A stretch of 64,000 nucleotides of DNA. It comes from Candidatus Gottesmanbacteria bacterium (GTDB taxonomy: Bacteria > Patescibacteria > Microgenomatia > 2-02-FULL-39-11). Position 1 is the first letter of the stretch; the number at the start of each line of letters is the position of its first letter. Below are positions 28,311 through 36,827 of the stretch, in pieces. The notes beneath the pieces were generated by a model. It saw only the letters and a program-made list of their open reading frames with translations. It searched no databases and was not told where the DNA came from. Location of the stretch: positions 445,814 through 509,813 of the forward strand of contig JACPKY010000002.1 of NCBI GenBank assembly GCA_016186795.1. Reading direction: 5' to 3'. Made by a program: the position numbers and the translations under genes.

Positions 28311-29989
28311 ATTTGAATTGTACACGGATCTGGCCAATTTATAAACTTTGAAAGAACAAACGCTGTTGGTGATACGGAAGGAAGCGTCTTGAACCGAGCC
28401 AGTACCTGAAAGGGGAAATGAAATACTCCAAGAAATGGGAAACGAGTTGAAAATCCTACCAGTGTTTCAGGTTCTGCCATAACACCGAAAATAGTCTGGT
28501 CATGAAGTGTTGTGAACCGTAAACCTGCCTGAAATTGTTCCGGATTTCGAAGTTTTGCTTGAATATAAACTTTATAGAGGAATCTTACTACGGAATTTTT
28601 AAGACTCGGCCGTGGGATAAGACTTATACGCCGGTTATTCATTTTGATGTAATTAGTCCCCAGTTCAACTGTAACGGTGTCCCCCAGTTCCTCATAAAAA
28701 GAAAGGAATACTTTTTCCCCATCTCGTTTAACGGTCACATCTTTCACGTTTTCCGAGAGCATGAAACGATTACCGCTATTTAATTCGTCAATACAGGCGG
28801 GAATAATTCGAGAAAGAGGAAACTTCCTATCACCTCTTAGAAGATCAGGAAACGGCCTGTCAGTGTATTGTCGTAGATCACGTATATATACGCGATGATC
28901 ATCCTTTAGAATTCCAATTCGATATACGGCAGTGGAAAACCACCACGCGCGCATTTTCCCATCCTGAAAATCTTCTCCTGTTATAAGAAAATTTTTTGTG
29001 GTATTTCCTTTTGCTACGTTATAGAAAGCGGCAAACTCAGACATGGTGACAAACTTTGGCGTATTGGTAAACATACCTCCCTTGATTATGGCAATTTGCT
29101 TTTTCAACTCTGGTAAATACGTTGTCCCCTCTTGTCCTACTTCAAGACCGATGGTCAGCTGGTGAATAAAATTTTCGCTATCTAAATAACTTCTTGCTAG
29201 ATGAAAAAAATAAGATGAGCTTAGATTATGATGCCCACGGTAATCATTCGCCTGAACACTGTATGTTGAATCAAAAACCTCTGACCCATAGCCATGAACA
29301 GGATCTCTCGCTGCCCATTGGGTAATCACAATATTGTTAGAGTCAGATTCTTCCACTCCAGATGGAAGAAGAGAATTAAGAAATTTTGGGGTAAATGGTG
29401 TCCCCCATGGTTGTCCCCATATTCCATAGCCATCAGTTTTGAATTGATCACTTACAACCAATGCAGCTTTGACTGAATACTTTTCTTGCATATATGCAAG
29501 TGAAAATGCATCGATATACCAAGCGCCTACTGCGGTTGGATTTTTCCCAAATACTTTTCGAAAAACAAAAAATGCCCTGTCAATGAGCCGCTTTCTATCT
29601 TCTATGCTGTACCCGGAAAGCAAAACTTTGTCTGCTCGGTAGTAGTCACCATCTCCAACAAGATATGGAACAAGGGCATCGGTTGCAAATTTTTCGCTTA
29701 CCTCCATAAAGAGACCGACTTCCTGATTTGTAGGAAGAGTTTTCAACTTATAAACAATAGGCAGGTCAAGTAAATTTTCGTATTGTAGTAACCAAGTACT
29801 CGCAATTTGTTCCTGCTGAACCATCTCTAAAAATTCGTCGAGATTTTTTTGGTTTGAGATCTGTTCTTGCGAACGAAGTGGATGTACAAGAGTAATATAC
29901 GAGGTGGAGGCCTGAGCAAGAGAAGGAAAAGAAAAACTGCTCAAAAGAACAAAAAAGATTATTACCCAAAAGCTGCGAAAACGGTTCAT
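28307..29989 (-). CDS. Secreted deacetylase/glycoside hydrolase-like protein
   Basis: This 560-residue protein has a clear signal peptide (basic MNRFR, a hydrophobic run, then SLAQAS near residue 27) and no other membrane helix. The mature start, TLVHPLRSQEQISNQKNLDE, and the ASTWLLQYENLLDLP block near 65 resemble the first strands of the NodB/GH57-type beta/alpha-barrel superfamily that deacetylates or cleaves polysaccharides. I do not see a complete metal-binding Asp-Asp-His-His set, so catalysis is uncertain. It lies between the flippase and a run of GT genes, suggesting that it trims or modifies the exported glycan. Confidence 0.55.
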   Translation of the reverse strand: MNRFRSFWVIIFFVLLSSFSFPSLAQASTSYITLVHPLRSQEQISNQKNLDEFLEMVQQEQIASTWLLQYENLLDLPIVYKLKTLPTNQEVGLFMEVSEKFATDALVPYLVGDGDYYRADKVLLSGYSIEDRKRLIDRAFFVFRKVFGKNPTAVGAWYIDAFSLAYMQEKYSVKAALVVSDQFKTDGYGIWGQPWGTPFTPKFLNSLLPSGVEESDSNNIVITQWAARDPVHGYGSEVFDSTYSVQANDYRGHHNLSSSYFFHLARSYLDSENFIHQLTIGLEVGQEGTTYLPELKKQIAIIKGGMFTNTPKFVTMSEFAAFYNVAKGNTTKNFLITGEDFQDGKMRAWWFSTAVYRIGILKDDHRVYIRDLRQYTDRPFPDLLRGDRKFPLSRIIPACIDELNSGNRFMLSENVKDVTVKRDGEKVFLSFYEELGDTVTVELGTNYIKMNNRRISLIPRPSLKNSVVRFLYKVYIQAKLRNPEQFQAGLRFTTLHDQTIFGVMAEPETLVGFSTRFPFLGVFHFPFQVLARFKTLPSVSPTAFVLSKFINWPDPCTIQI

Positions 29990-29993
29990 CCTA

Positions 29994-31433
29994 TCAAGAA
30001 ACTATGAGTCTCATATATGTTAGTAGATCTTGTCTATACCACTTGATGAGAAAAAGCCCATAAAGGATTGTAAATACTACCACAGAAAGTATGACTCCAA
30101 AAATATTGGAAAAACTTTGCTGTAGCAAATACGACCCGGTAAGAAGTAGCATTGATACAAAAAATGGCTTGTATACATGAGCAATAAAGGTGAAATGCAC
30201 AATTTGTTTTGTAATGAAAATGGGAATAAAACTTGTTACGGCAATAAGGAGAAATGCTACAGAAACACCGTTAAATCCAAATATCGGGACGAGTCCTGGA
30301 ATAAGAGTCCAGGTAAGAACGGTCCAGAGAACCATGAGTATAAGCGTAATCTTAATTTTTCCAAGTGCATTCATCGCATTTACAGAAGTGGTTGAAAATG
30401 CTGCAATGATGCTAACAATCGTAAATATATAGAATGAAAATATGGCTGGCTCCCATTTCTGATACTTTGGGATGATGTATATCAAAGGATGAACGGTAAG
30501 GATAAGAAGCGAAGAAGCAGGAAATATTACCAGAGAGAGTGCAAAAAAAGACTTCTCTAAGGCGCTTTTTAAAACAGCAGAATTCTCTCTAAGGCGAGAA
30601 TAGGCTGGAAATGTTACTCTGATAATACTATCCATGATAAGTCGAAGTGGTACTTCCGCCCATTTTTTGGCCCATCCTATATACCCAATCTCTGTAAATG
30701 GAAGTATTTTACCCAAAAATATGGTCATTAAATCGTCCTTCACAAGGGCCAAAATTGAGTTCGTTTGGAACGGAACACCAAACGTCAATAACTGTTTTAT
30801 TGCGTTAATGTTTACTCCCAGTCTAATTTTCCATGGGGATACTATGTATATGGCAAGAAGACCGATGATTCCCCGAGTAAGTGCGGCCCAAGCAAAACTG
30901 TCAACCCCAAAGCCACGGTATGCCAACACTATTGCAACAAGATAAAATCCGACCGTTTCCAATAACTGTGGAATAACAAGAAGGGAAAACTCTAATTTCC
31001 GTTCAAGCAGAACCGATGAAATAGTTTTCAAAGACGATAGAAAAAAAGCGATAATTAGTGCACGCAAAAGAAATACGCCACTTGAAGAAAGATTGTAAAA
31101 ATTTGCAAAAAATGGCGCTAGGATAAACGCGGTGAGAACGAGTGATCCGACAAGTAATTGTTGAATTGTAAAAACTGTTGCTAATTCATCATCGCTTGGC
31201 TCTTCCTTCTTCTGAATAAGAGCTGCAGCAAAACCAATATCAGAAAAATATGCAAGGAAGGCTATAACTGCAGATACCACATAGTAGATTCCGAATATTT
31301 CTGGAGTAAGAAGAATTGTTAAAACGACTGTTGCAGAAAACGAAATGATTTGAAGAAGAAATGTCCGTGTTGTGAGAGCAAAAATGCCTCCTACGATTTT
31401 CCCCTTGATGGCAAAAATTTCACTTTCCTGCAT
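29994..31433 (-). CDS. Wzx-type polysaccharide/lipid-linked oligosaccharide flippase
   Basis: A 479-residue protein with about 14 membrane helices and the form of the MVF/MATE-like polysaccharide export family (Polysacc_synt). It starts after a short cytosolic lead with RTFLLQIISFSATVVLTILL. Conserved family positions include YYVVSAVIAFLAYFSDIGFA (helix 2, with the acidic residue) and ALIQKKEEPSDDELATVF. It would flip undecaprenyl-linked oligosaccharide from the inner to the outer leaflet. It is the only such flippase in the window. The ATG at 31433 lies 43 bases inside the upstream GT-C gene, and no better internal start exists. Confidence 0.85.
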   Translation of the reverse strand: MQESEIFAIKGKIVGGIFALTTRTFLLQIISFSATVVLTILLTPEIFGIYYVVSAVIAFLAYFSDIGFAAALIQKKEEPSDDELATVFTIQQLLVGSLVLTAFILAPFFANFYNLSSSGVFLLRALIIAFFLSSLKTISSVLLERKLEFSLLVIPQLLETVGFYLVAIVLAYRGFGVDSFAWAALTRGIIGLLAIYIVSPWKIRLGVNINAIKQLLTFGVPFQTNSILALVKDDLMTIFLGKILPFTEIGYIGWAKKWAEVPLRLIMDSIIRVTFPAYSRLRENSAVLKSALEKSFFALSLVIFPASSLLILTVHPLIYIIPKYQKWEPAIFSFYIFTIVSIIAAFSTTSVNAMNALGKIKITLILMVLWTVLTWTLIPGLVPIFGFNGVSVAFLLIAVTSFIPIFITKQIVHFTFIAHVYKPFFVSMLLLTGSYLLQQSFSNIFGVILSVVVFTILYGLFLIKWYRQDLLTYMRLIVS

Positions 31434-32527
31434 CTTCTTATTATACTATGAAGATCCTCAACTGTACCCAAAGCAAGCACAATAATAAGCGGGTAAACGG
31501 GCATGATAAATTTTTGCAACCCATTGGTGAGAAACGTCACGTATAGAAGGTAAAGTAAGCACAAACCATAGACAAAACCTTTTTTGCTTTGCCAAAAGGT
31601 CAACTGAAACTTAAATGACGCAAGTGCAAGAACAAATATAACTGGAAGAATTATATTCCAATGTGTATTTGCGACAAATACTCCACTTGGATCGAAATAA
31701 AAGCCTGTAAATATATTTCTCCAAATGTTTCCAAAATATATTGTTGTACCAGTAAACCAGGAAAGCATCCAAATCTTATGCTTCATAAATTCAAAAAATG
31801 AAGGGTGATAGAAGAAAAATGCAATGTGGGTTAAAAGATAAATACCAGGAATAAAGACTGCAGACTGGTAAAATATTTTCTTCTGTATCGATTTATTGAA
31901 ATACAACCAAAAAAGAATGTAACAGTAGATAGGTACAAATGAAGGGAAAAAACGTATAGAAAATGCAACTCCCCATGCAATGTTTGATACCAGAAACCAA
32001 CTCCTATTTTCTTGTCCTTTCAAAACTGTTACAACAGCAAGCACAAAAAATAGGGCAAAAGGAAGATCAAGAAGGGAGTAAAAAAGTTGATTCGTAAAAA
32101 GTGAGTCAAAGGAAAGTATTGCTGGGGCAAAAGATGCCAAAATTCTATTCTTAAGCAAAATAACTCCTAATTCGTACGTAACGATCAAAAGGCCCCCAAA
32201 ATAAAAAATATTAATGACTCGTTCGTTTTCAAAAAGTGCAATTGATACACCAATGAGGTATTTCCCGAGAGGCGGATGCTCAAAATTGACACTGGAGATA
32301 TCACCTTTTTTAAGCAAGTAATAATATCCAGCATACGCGTAAAGCCCATCATCTCCGATTCCTCTTCTTGAGAGAGGTCCTAAAATGTACTGTGACTCAG
32401 AATATATTTTGCCGTAATACGCATAATCAAAGGTTCTCAAAAATGTTGATCTTCCAAAATAGATCAAAAGTACTATCCAAAATATACTTCCCAATAAAAT
32501 TGCTGTTGCTTTCGAGAATGGATTCAT
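31391..32527 (-). CDS. Dolichyl-phosphate-mannose-protein mannosyltransferase-like GT-C
   Basis: This 378-residue membrane protein starts at the ATG at 32527, overlapping the end of the interrupted methyltransferase by 4 bases. The first loop holds GDDGLYAYAGYYYLLKKG and NFEHPPLGKYLIGVSIALF. The Asp pair plus EHPPLGKYLIG is the hallmark of PMT_2-type GT-C enzymes using polyprenyl-phosphate sugars. About nine helices follow, and the C-terminus is short and basic. It is smaller than the 530-570-residue paralogues because it lacks the extracellular C-terminal domain. It would mannosylate or glycosylate an exported glycan or protein. Confidence 0.8.
   Translation of the reverse strand: MNPFSKATAILLGSIFWIVLLIYFGRSTFLRTFDYAYYGKIYSESQYILGPLSRRGIGDDGLYAYAGYYYLLKKGDISSVNFEHPPLGKYLIGVSIALFENERVINIFYFGGLLIVTYELGVILLKNRILASFAPAILSFDSLFTNQLFYSLLDLPFALFFVLAVVTVLKGQENRSWFLVSNIAWGVAFSIRFFPSFVPIYCYILFWLYFNKSIQKKIFYQSAVFIPGIYLLTHIAFFFYHPSFFEFMKHKIWMLSWFTGTTIYFGNIWRNIFTGFYFDPSGVFVANTHWNIILPVIFVLALASFKFQLTFWQSKKGFVYGLCLLYLLYVTFLTNGLQKFIMPVYPLIIVLALGTVEDLHSIIRRCRKVKFLPSRGKS
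31440..31445 (-). promoter_or_regulatory. Candidate -10 box (TATAAT) directly before the flippase start
   Basis: A perfect TATAAT on the minus strand ends 6 bases before the ATG at 31433, so transcription would begin at or beside the start codon. The -35 region is poor (GGTACA at 17 bases spacing). It lies inside the end of the upstream coding region. Confidence 0.35.
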
Positions 32528-33183
32528 TTCTGAGCGCAAAGGAAGAATTGTTTTCCAAAAATGTACTGAAACGGTCGCACGGCAAGATAAATCTTTAAAA
32601 TAATCGGCCATAAAGGAAGGTATTTCACTTTCGTACTATATGGCAGAAATGGGTGTCGTAGATACGTAATCTGAAATTGATTTGCGTTAAGTGCTTCCGT
32701 TAAACTTGCGCACGTTAATGGTACTTTGTGGTCAAAAAAATCCCAATACGCATGACCAATAAGTCCAATATCAGGTTGCATAATAAGAAGACGCCCGCCA
32801 TGTCTTAATACGAGATATTATTCATGTAATAACCGGAAAACTTCTTCTTTTGATTCCAGATGTTCCAGAAGATTACTCATGAAAATCACATCCGCACTCC
32901 CCTGCCGCAGAGATTCTTTGATATGCTTTATTGACGATATAATAACGCGGACATCCGAATCTGCAAACGTCTTTGTATCGGGATTAATATCGATGACGAT
33001 TTTTTTCCGGCAGGAAATATTATTGATAAATTCGCACTGTCCAGCTCCTACATCAACAACAGTATCTGACGCATTGATAAATTGCTGCAGAAAATCTTGA
33101 CAAAGTCTCTTCCAGAGCTTTTGTTTTTTTACCCGCTCCAAAGCGCTAAAGCGAGTATCATAGAGTTTTTTTATATCAATCAT
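32524..33183 (-). pseudogene. Class I SAM-dependent methyltransferase interrupted by one in-frame TAA
   Basis: Two fragments in the same reading frame make one 219-codon methyltransferase. The N-terminal part (33183-32821) has the SAM-binding motif VVDVGAGQCEF, and the motif-IV-like VIFMSNLLEHL. The frame then meets TAA at 32818-32820 exactly between the usual 'R-LL-HE' and 'Y-VL-GG' halves of motif V/VI (here YLVLRHGGRLLIM). It continues without frameshift to WDFFDHKVPLT and a normal stop at 32524. The intact gene would modify a sugar or lipid-linked glycan. The normally conserved Pro of L-(K/R)-PGG is His here. A nonsense mutation is likeliest; sequencing error is possible. An internal ATG at 32781 could give only the C-terminal part. 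Confidence 0.8.
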
Positions 33184-33200
33184 ATGGTTTTACTGCTATA

Positions 33201-34571
33201 TCAATCTTGTATTCTTTTGTCATATAATACATATATAGTTTCTATACGTCTATTATCAAAAACAACTTGGAAAGCATCCTGATCGTTTAAGGCTAAACGA
33301 TTTTCGGAAGAGTCGGGAATAAAAATGACATCAGGTGGCTTCCTTTCATATCTTTCTTTGGCATGAGTGATAAATTCTCTTGAAATATCTGCCCTCCTTG
33401 GAGCCCAGTGAATCTTCGTGTTAAATTCAATCGTGGTAGCAGCTTGTAAAATCCATAGAAACGCGATGATGCTAATAAAGAGATTTTTAGTAGATTTTCT
33501 TTTTACGGTACTCTCAATTATCGAGATAATACCCAAAATCCAAAATATCTGACTTATGGTAAGGTAATATGGAAATTTATGCTGAGTAAAAAAAAGAACA
33601 GGTGAAAGACTAATGACATATCCTAATAAACAAAAAATGAACAGTCTCAATTTTTGCTTCTTACGATTAAATATACCGAGAATAAATGGTAAAAGAAACA
33701 GAAGTATCATAAATGCTATAAAGCACACCATTGTGACTGACACTACGAAAGGATATGCATCTAATTGGTAATTAAATGCAAATAAATGAACCATTTGTTC
33801 GGTAAGAACCTCTGACCAGTTAAAACTCCAAAGGAGGTACGTTTTAAGATTAGAAAATAGATGGAATCCGGCCCTAATGGAATAGTTTCCATGAGCTGGA
33901 ATTGGAAAAAATATAAATCGAGCTGAAAACCACACGAAACCGATTGCTCCATATGGTATTATCCATGTTACAAACTTCTTCCCTTTATAAAAAATTAAAA
34001 AAATAAATAAAACAACAGGTAGCGTAATAATCATTTCATTTGTTAATAAACCGAGAATAAACAAGCCTAAACTTAGCCAATAACATCTTCTATTTCCCCG
34101 AGTAAATCTTATAAATAATATAAAAGCTAAAAGATAAAATGTAGTACCGAGAACGAATGAATACGTTGCCATCCAGTAGAATAGAATAAAGTGAAGAGTA
34201 GAGGTAGAGTAAAAAAATGATCCAATTGCAGATAAGAGTTTGCTTTTAATAAATTGATTTAATACCACATACACCAGAAAAACGTTTAAAAGAAAAGTGA
34301 AAAACATTACCACATGAAACCAAAGAGAATCTTGCCTAAATAGGATCCTGTTTATAAAAAATGGCATCTGCATACCTAGTGGTCGATAATAAATTACATC
34401 TTTTCGAGGAATAAAAAAACTCCATATCTCTTGGAGAGTCTCTACCTTACTTATCTTTATGGTGAACCAATCATCTTGGAAAAAATATGCAGTGAATGAC
34501 GATCGAAAGAGGTAAAAAGACGTTAAAATAGAGAAGAGTAGAAATACTATTTTGGGAATATTTCTACTCAT
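33201..34571 (-). CDS. GT-C-like polytopic membrane protein (DDW type)
   Basis: This 456-residue protein has around ten helices and a first outer loop with AYFFQDDWFTIKI followed by VIYYRPLGMQMPFFINRIL. The DDW and YRPL combination is typical of large GT-C proteins related to TPR-containing O-glycan transferases, although no TPR is visible here. The sequence is richer in AT than its neighbours, giving many Ile, Phe and Lys codons, which may reflect different origin. The start at 34571 overlaps the cupin gene by 8 bases; the longer frame to 34613 is not supported. The enzyme's acceptor is unknown. Confidence 0.65.
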   Translation of the reverse strand: MSRNIPKIVFLLFSILTSFYLFRSSFTAYFFQDDWFTIKISKVETLQEIWSFFIPRKDVIYYRPLGMQMPFFINRILFRQDSLWFHVVMFFTFLLNVFLVYVVLNQFIKSKLLSAIGSFFYSTSTLHFILFYWMATYSFVLGTTFYLLAFILFIRFTRGNRRCYWLSLGLFILGLLTNEMIITLPVVLFIFLIFYKGKKFVTWIIPYGAIGFVWFSARFIFFPIPAHGNYSIRAGFHLFSNLKTYLLWSFNWSEVLTEQMVHLFAFNYQLDAYPFVVSVTMVCFIAFMILLFLLPFILGIFNRKKQKLRLFIFCLLGYVISLSPVLFFTQHKFPYYLTISQIFWILGIISIIESTVKRKSTKNLFISIIAFLWILQAATTIEFNTKIHWAPRRADISREFITHAKERYERKPPDVIFIPDSSENRLALNDQDAFQVVFDNRRIETIYVLYDKRIQD

Positions 34572-34971
34572 GAGCGTTCCTCGAAGTTTTTTCAACAATA
34601 ATTGTCTTCCCATTCTCTCCTAGTGATATACCAATAACGATATATTCAATCGTATCATCTGTCACGTTTTCCATTGTATGAACAGCTCCTATTGGAACAA
34701 TTACAACGTCTCCTTTTCTCATTATTTCTTCTTCACCGTCTACGATTATCTTTGCCCGACCAGATATAAGCAGAAACAACTCCTCCATGTCTTCATGGTA
34801 ATGGGAAGCAAATTTTCTTTTGGGCAAAAGCCGCGCCCAATTAACCATCTGGATTCTCCCGTCAATAAGATCCTGATAAGAAAGTAGTATTTTCCTGAGG
34901 TTTGCTGGATCTTTTTTGTCCTCATGACTTGCCGGAACAAAGGGAATAGCATCAAATGATACCTTTTTCAT
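34564..34971 (-). CDS. Cupin domain protein, mannose-6-phosphate isomerase type II-like
   Basis: A 135-residue single cupin barrel. Motif 1 is HYHEDMEELFLLISG near residues 57-71, with His-x-His and a following Glu for metal binding. Motif 2 is GDVVIVPIGAVHTMEN near 90-105 with its conserved His. Single-cupin proteins like this in sugar clusters often act as sugar isomerases or bind sugar nucleotides; the exact reaction cannot be inferred. An AAGGA ribosome-binding sequence precedes the ATG. It lies between a DPM1-like GT2 gene and a GT-C gene in one operon, so a role in donor supply or regulation is likely. Confidence 0.7.
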   Translation of the reverse strand: MKKVSFDAIPFVPASHEDKKDPANLRKILLSYQDLIDGRIQMVNWARLLPKRKFASHYHEDMEELFLLISGRAKIIVDGEEEIMRKGDVVIVPIGAVHTMENVTDDTIEYIVIGISLGENGKTIIVEKTSRNAHE

Positions 34972-34978
34972 ATCATCC

Positions 34979-35704
34979 TTAAGATTTCTTATCTGAAGAA
35001 AAAAGAAGTGATACGTAGAGACGTAAATAACTCTTTGTCATCTGAAATAGTCGAAAATTTGATACCCCCTCGACACGATTTGTATACGTTGTTGGAACTT
35101 CACTAAGCCGAAATCCAACCCGGTGTGCCCGAATTGCAAACTCTGGCGATATACTAAATCCGGATGAGGTAAGTGCTATTTCATCAAAAACTTCTTTTCT
35201 AAAAGCACGAAATGCATTCGTAATATCATGAACCTTTATCTGAAAAATAATCTTTGCGAGTTTTGTGCCCCAAGAACTCAAAAATGCTTTCACTAGATCG
35301 AGATTTCCTTTTGATCCACCTAGCATATATCGCGAACCAAAAACCATATCATACCCTCTCTTGATCTCATCAACTAATGCTCCAAAGGTTTTCGGATCAT
35401 CTGCTAAATCTCCCATCGTCCATATGATAATATCCCCAGATGCCTTCCTTGTCCCTTCAACGAGAGCTTTTCCCATCGTATTTCCTTTTGAAGATGGATC
35501 GTCTTTGCGAAAGAGCGGTTTTACCTGGGCGAACCGTTTCTGAAGTGATTTTAGAATTTTACCTGTTGAGTCACTACTTCTATCATCAACCGGAATTACC
35601 TCAAATTTCCAACCTTCTTTTTTACAATACGCAATAATTCTCTCGACTGCTAATTTCGCGTTCTTTTCTTCGTTATGAAGAGGGATAACAAAGGAAATTT
35701 TCAT
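34979..35704 (-). CDS. DPM1-like GT2 (polyprenyl-phosphate sugar synthase)
   Basis: This 241-residue protein reads FVIPLHNEEKNAKLAVERII, then PVDDRSSDST, and in the metal-site position IIIWTMGDLADDPKTFGALV, a variant of DxD typical of one DPM1-like branch. GSRYMLGG and DITNAFRAFRKEVF are strong branch motifs (the latter resembles DxxxGFR). It has no transmembrane segment. It should make a polyprenyl-phosphate-linked sugar in the cytosol for one of the GT-C enzymes of the cluster. Its start shares 4 bases with the stop of the 4-epimerase-like gene. Confidence 0.85.
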   Translation of the reverse strand: MKISFVIPLHNEEKNAKLAVERIIAYCKKEGWKFEVIPVDDRSSDSTGKILKSLQKRFAQVKPLFRKDDPSSKGNTMGKALVEGTRKASGDIIIWTMGDLADDPKTFGALVDEIKRGYDMVFGSRYMLGGSKGNLDLVKAFLSSWGTKLAKIIFQIKVHDITNAFRAFRKEVFDEIALTSSGFSISPEFAIRAHRVGFRLSEVPTTYTNRVEGVSNFRLFQMTKSYLRLYVSLLFSSDKKS

Positions 35705-36825
35705 CGAAGTCCCCTCTTCTCCAACTGATGCAAGGCATACTCCATGTGGTCAACAGCAACTTCTCCTTTCCCCCAATCGATAACATCACGAAGTCCTTCT
35801 CGGAACGAAATTTGTGGGTTCCAGCCGATATCAGTTGAAATCCGAGAAATATCTGCAAAACAATGTCGGACATCAAGTTTCCGTACTTTATTCGTAATAT
35901 CCAAAGGTTGGTTACTTCCGAGTAATTGTACAATTGTTTGTGCGACTTCGCTGATTGTAATTGGGTTACCAGTCCCAACATTATAGACTTTGTAGTTTGC
36001 CCGACTATTTTCCAATGCGGAAATATTTGCCCTTGTGACATCACTCACATGTACAAAATCTCTCGTTTGTAAACCGTCCTCATTGATTACTGGCTTTTTC
36101 CCGTTTTTAATTCGGCTGATAAAAATTGCGGCAACCCCGTTATAGGGATTTGAAAGGCTTTGTCGTTGCCCGTATACATTGAAGTATCTTAAAGCAACGG
36201 CAGGTATTGAATACGCAAGTCCGATATTTAGAACCATCTCTTCTTGATTCTTTTTCCCTATTGCATAGATGGAGTTTGAGTGTTGCTTTGCATCCTCGCG
36301 GGTTGGGATAGCTTTGACATAGGCCTTACAGTTTGGGCAATGAACCTCCCAATCGCGAATTTTTAGCTGTGACTCTGGACGAAGTAATGGACGAACACGG
36401 CCACACTTTTTGCATTCGTATTCGCCTTCCCCATATGAACTCATCGATGCTGCTACAATTATTTTTTTCACTGTATGCTTGGTATTGGCAAGATAATCCA
36501 AAAGTAACGCTGTTCCGAAACTATTTACTTTTACATAGCGTTCAACTTCATACATGCTTTGTCCAACACCAACGGCTGCAGCAAAATGATATACAGCATC
36601 AACTCCGAATAGAGCCTTTTTCCAATCTGACTTTCTTGTCACATCACCTTTCATAAATTCAGCTTTCTTGTTAAAGTAAGAAGGAAGTTTTTTTGTTGGA
36701 TGAATTTGCGGATCGAGGTTATCCAATACTCGGACACGATAACCACGATTGACGAGTCCATCAACCAAATGGGATCCGATGAAACCTGCTCCGCCTGTCA
36801 CTAAAATAGTGCGTAAACTTCGCAT
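35701..36825 (-). CDS. dTDP-L-rhamnose 4-epimerase-like SDR with zinc-ribbon insert
   Basis: This 374-residue extended SDR has GGAGFIGSHLVDGLV at 11-25 and the catalytic YAIGK at 187-191. Between the strand with SMSSYGEGEY and the active site is an insert with two Cys pairs, CKKC (138, 141) and CPNC (163, 166), that can bind zinc. An insert of this form, followed by PTRED and S-x-YA-x-x-K, is characteristic of the dTDP-L-rhamnose 4-epimerase group (Tll/WbiB type), which makes dTDP-6-deoxy-L-talose. RmlABCD in the same window would supply the substrate. The assignment is by motif recognition and needs an alignment. Confidence 0.65.
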   Translation of the reverse strand: MRSLRTILVTGGAGFIGSHLVDGLVNRGYRVRVLDNLDPQIHPTKKLPSYFNKKAEFMKGDVTRKSDWKKALFGVDAVYHFAAAVGVGQSMYEVERYVKVNSFGTALLLDYLANTKHTVKKIIVAASMSSYGEGEYECKKCGRVRPLLRPESQLKIRDWEVHCPNCKAYVKAIPTREDAKQHSNSIYAIGKKNQEEMVLNIGLAYSIPAVALRYFNVYGQRQSLSNPYNGVAAIFISRIKNGKKPVINEDGLQTRDFVHVSDVTRANISALENSRANYKVYNVGTGNPITISEVAQTIVQLLGSNQPLDITNKVRKLDVRHCFADISRISTDIGWNPQISFREGLRDVIDWGKGEVAVDHMEYALHQLEKRGLR

Positions 36826-36827
36826 TG

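Noticed and set aside
32818..32820. TAA read as a recoded sense codon
   Set aside because: All other genes use TAA, TAG and TGA as normal ends at sensible positions, and TAA recoding is not known in CPR bacteria; a mutation or error is simpler.
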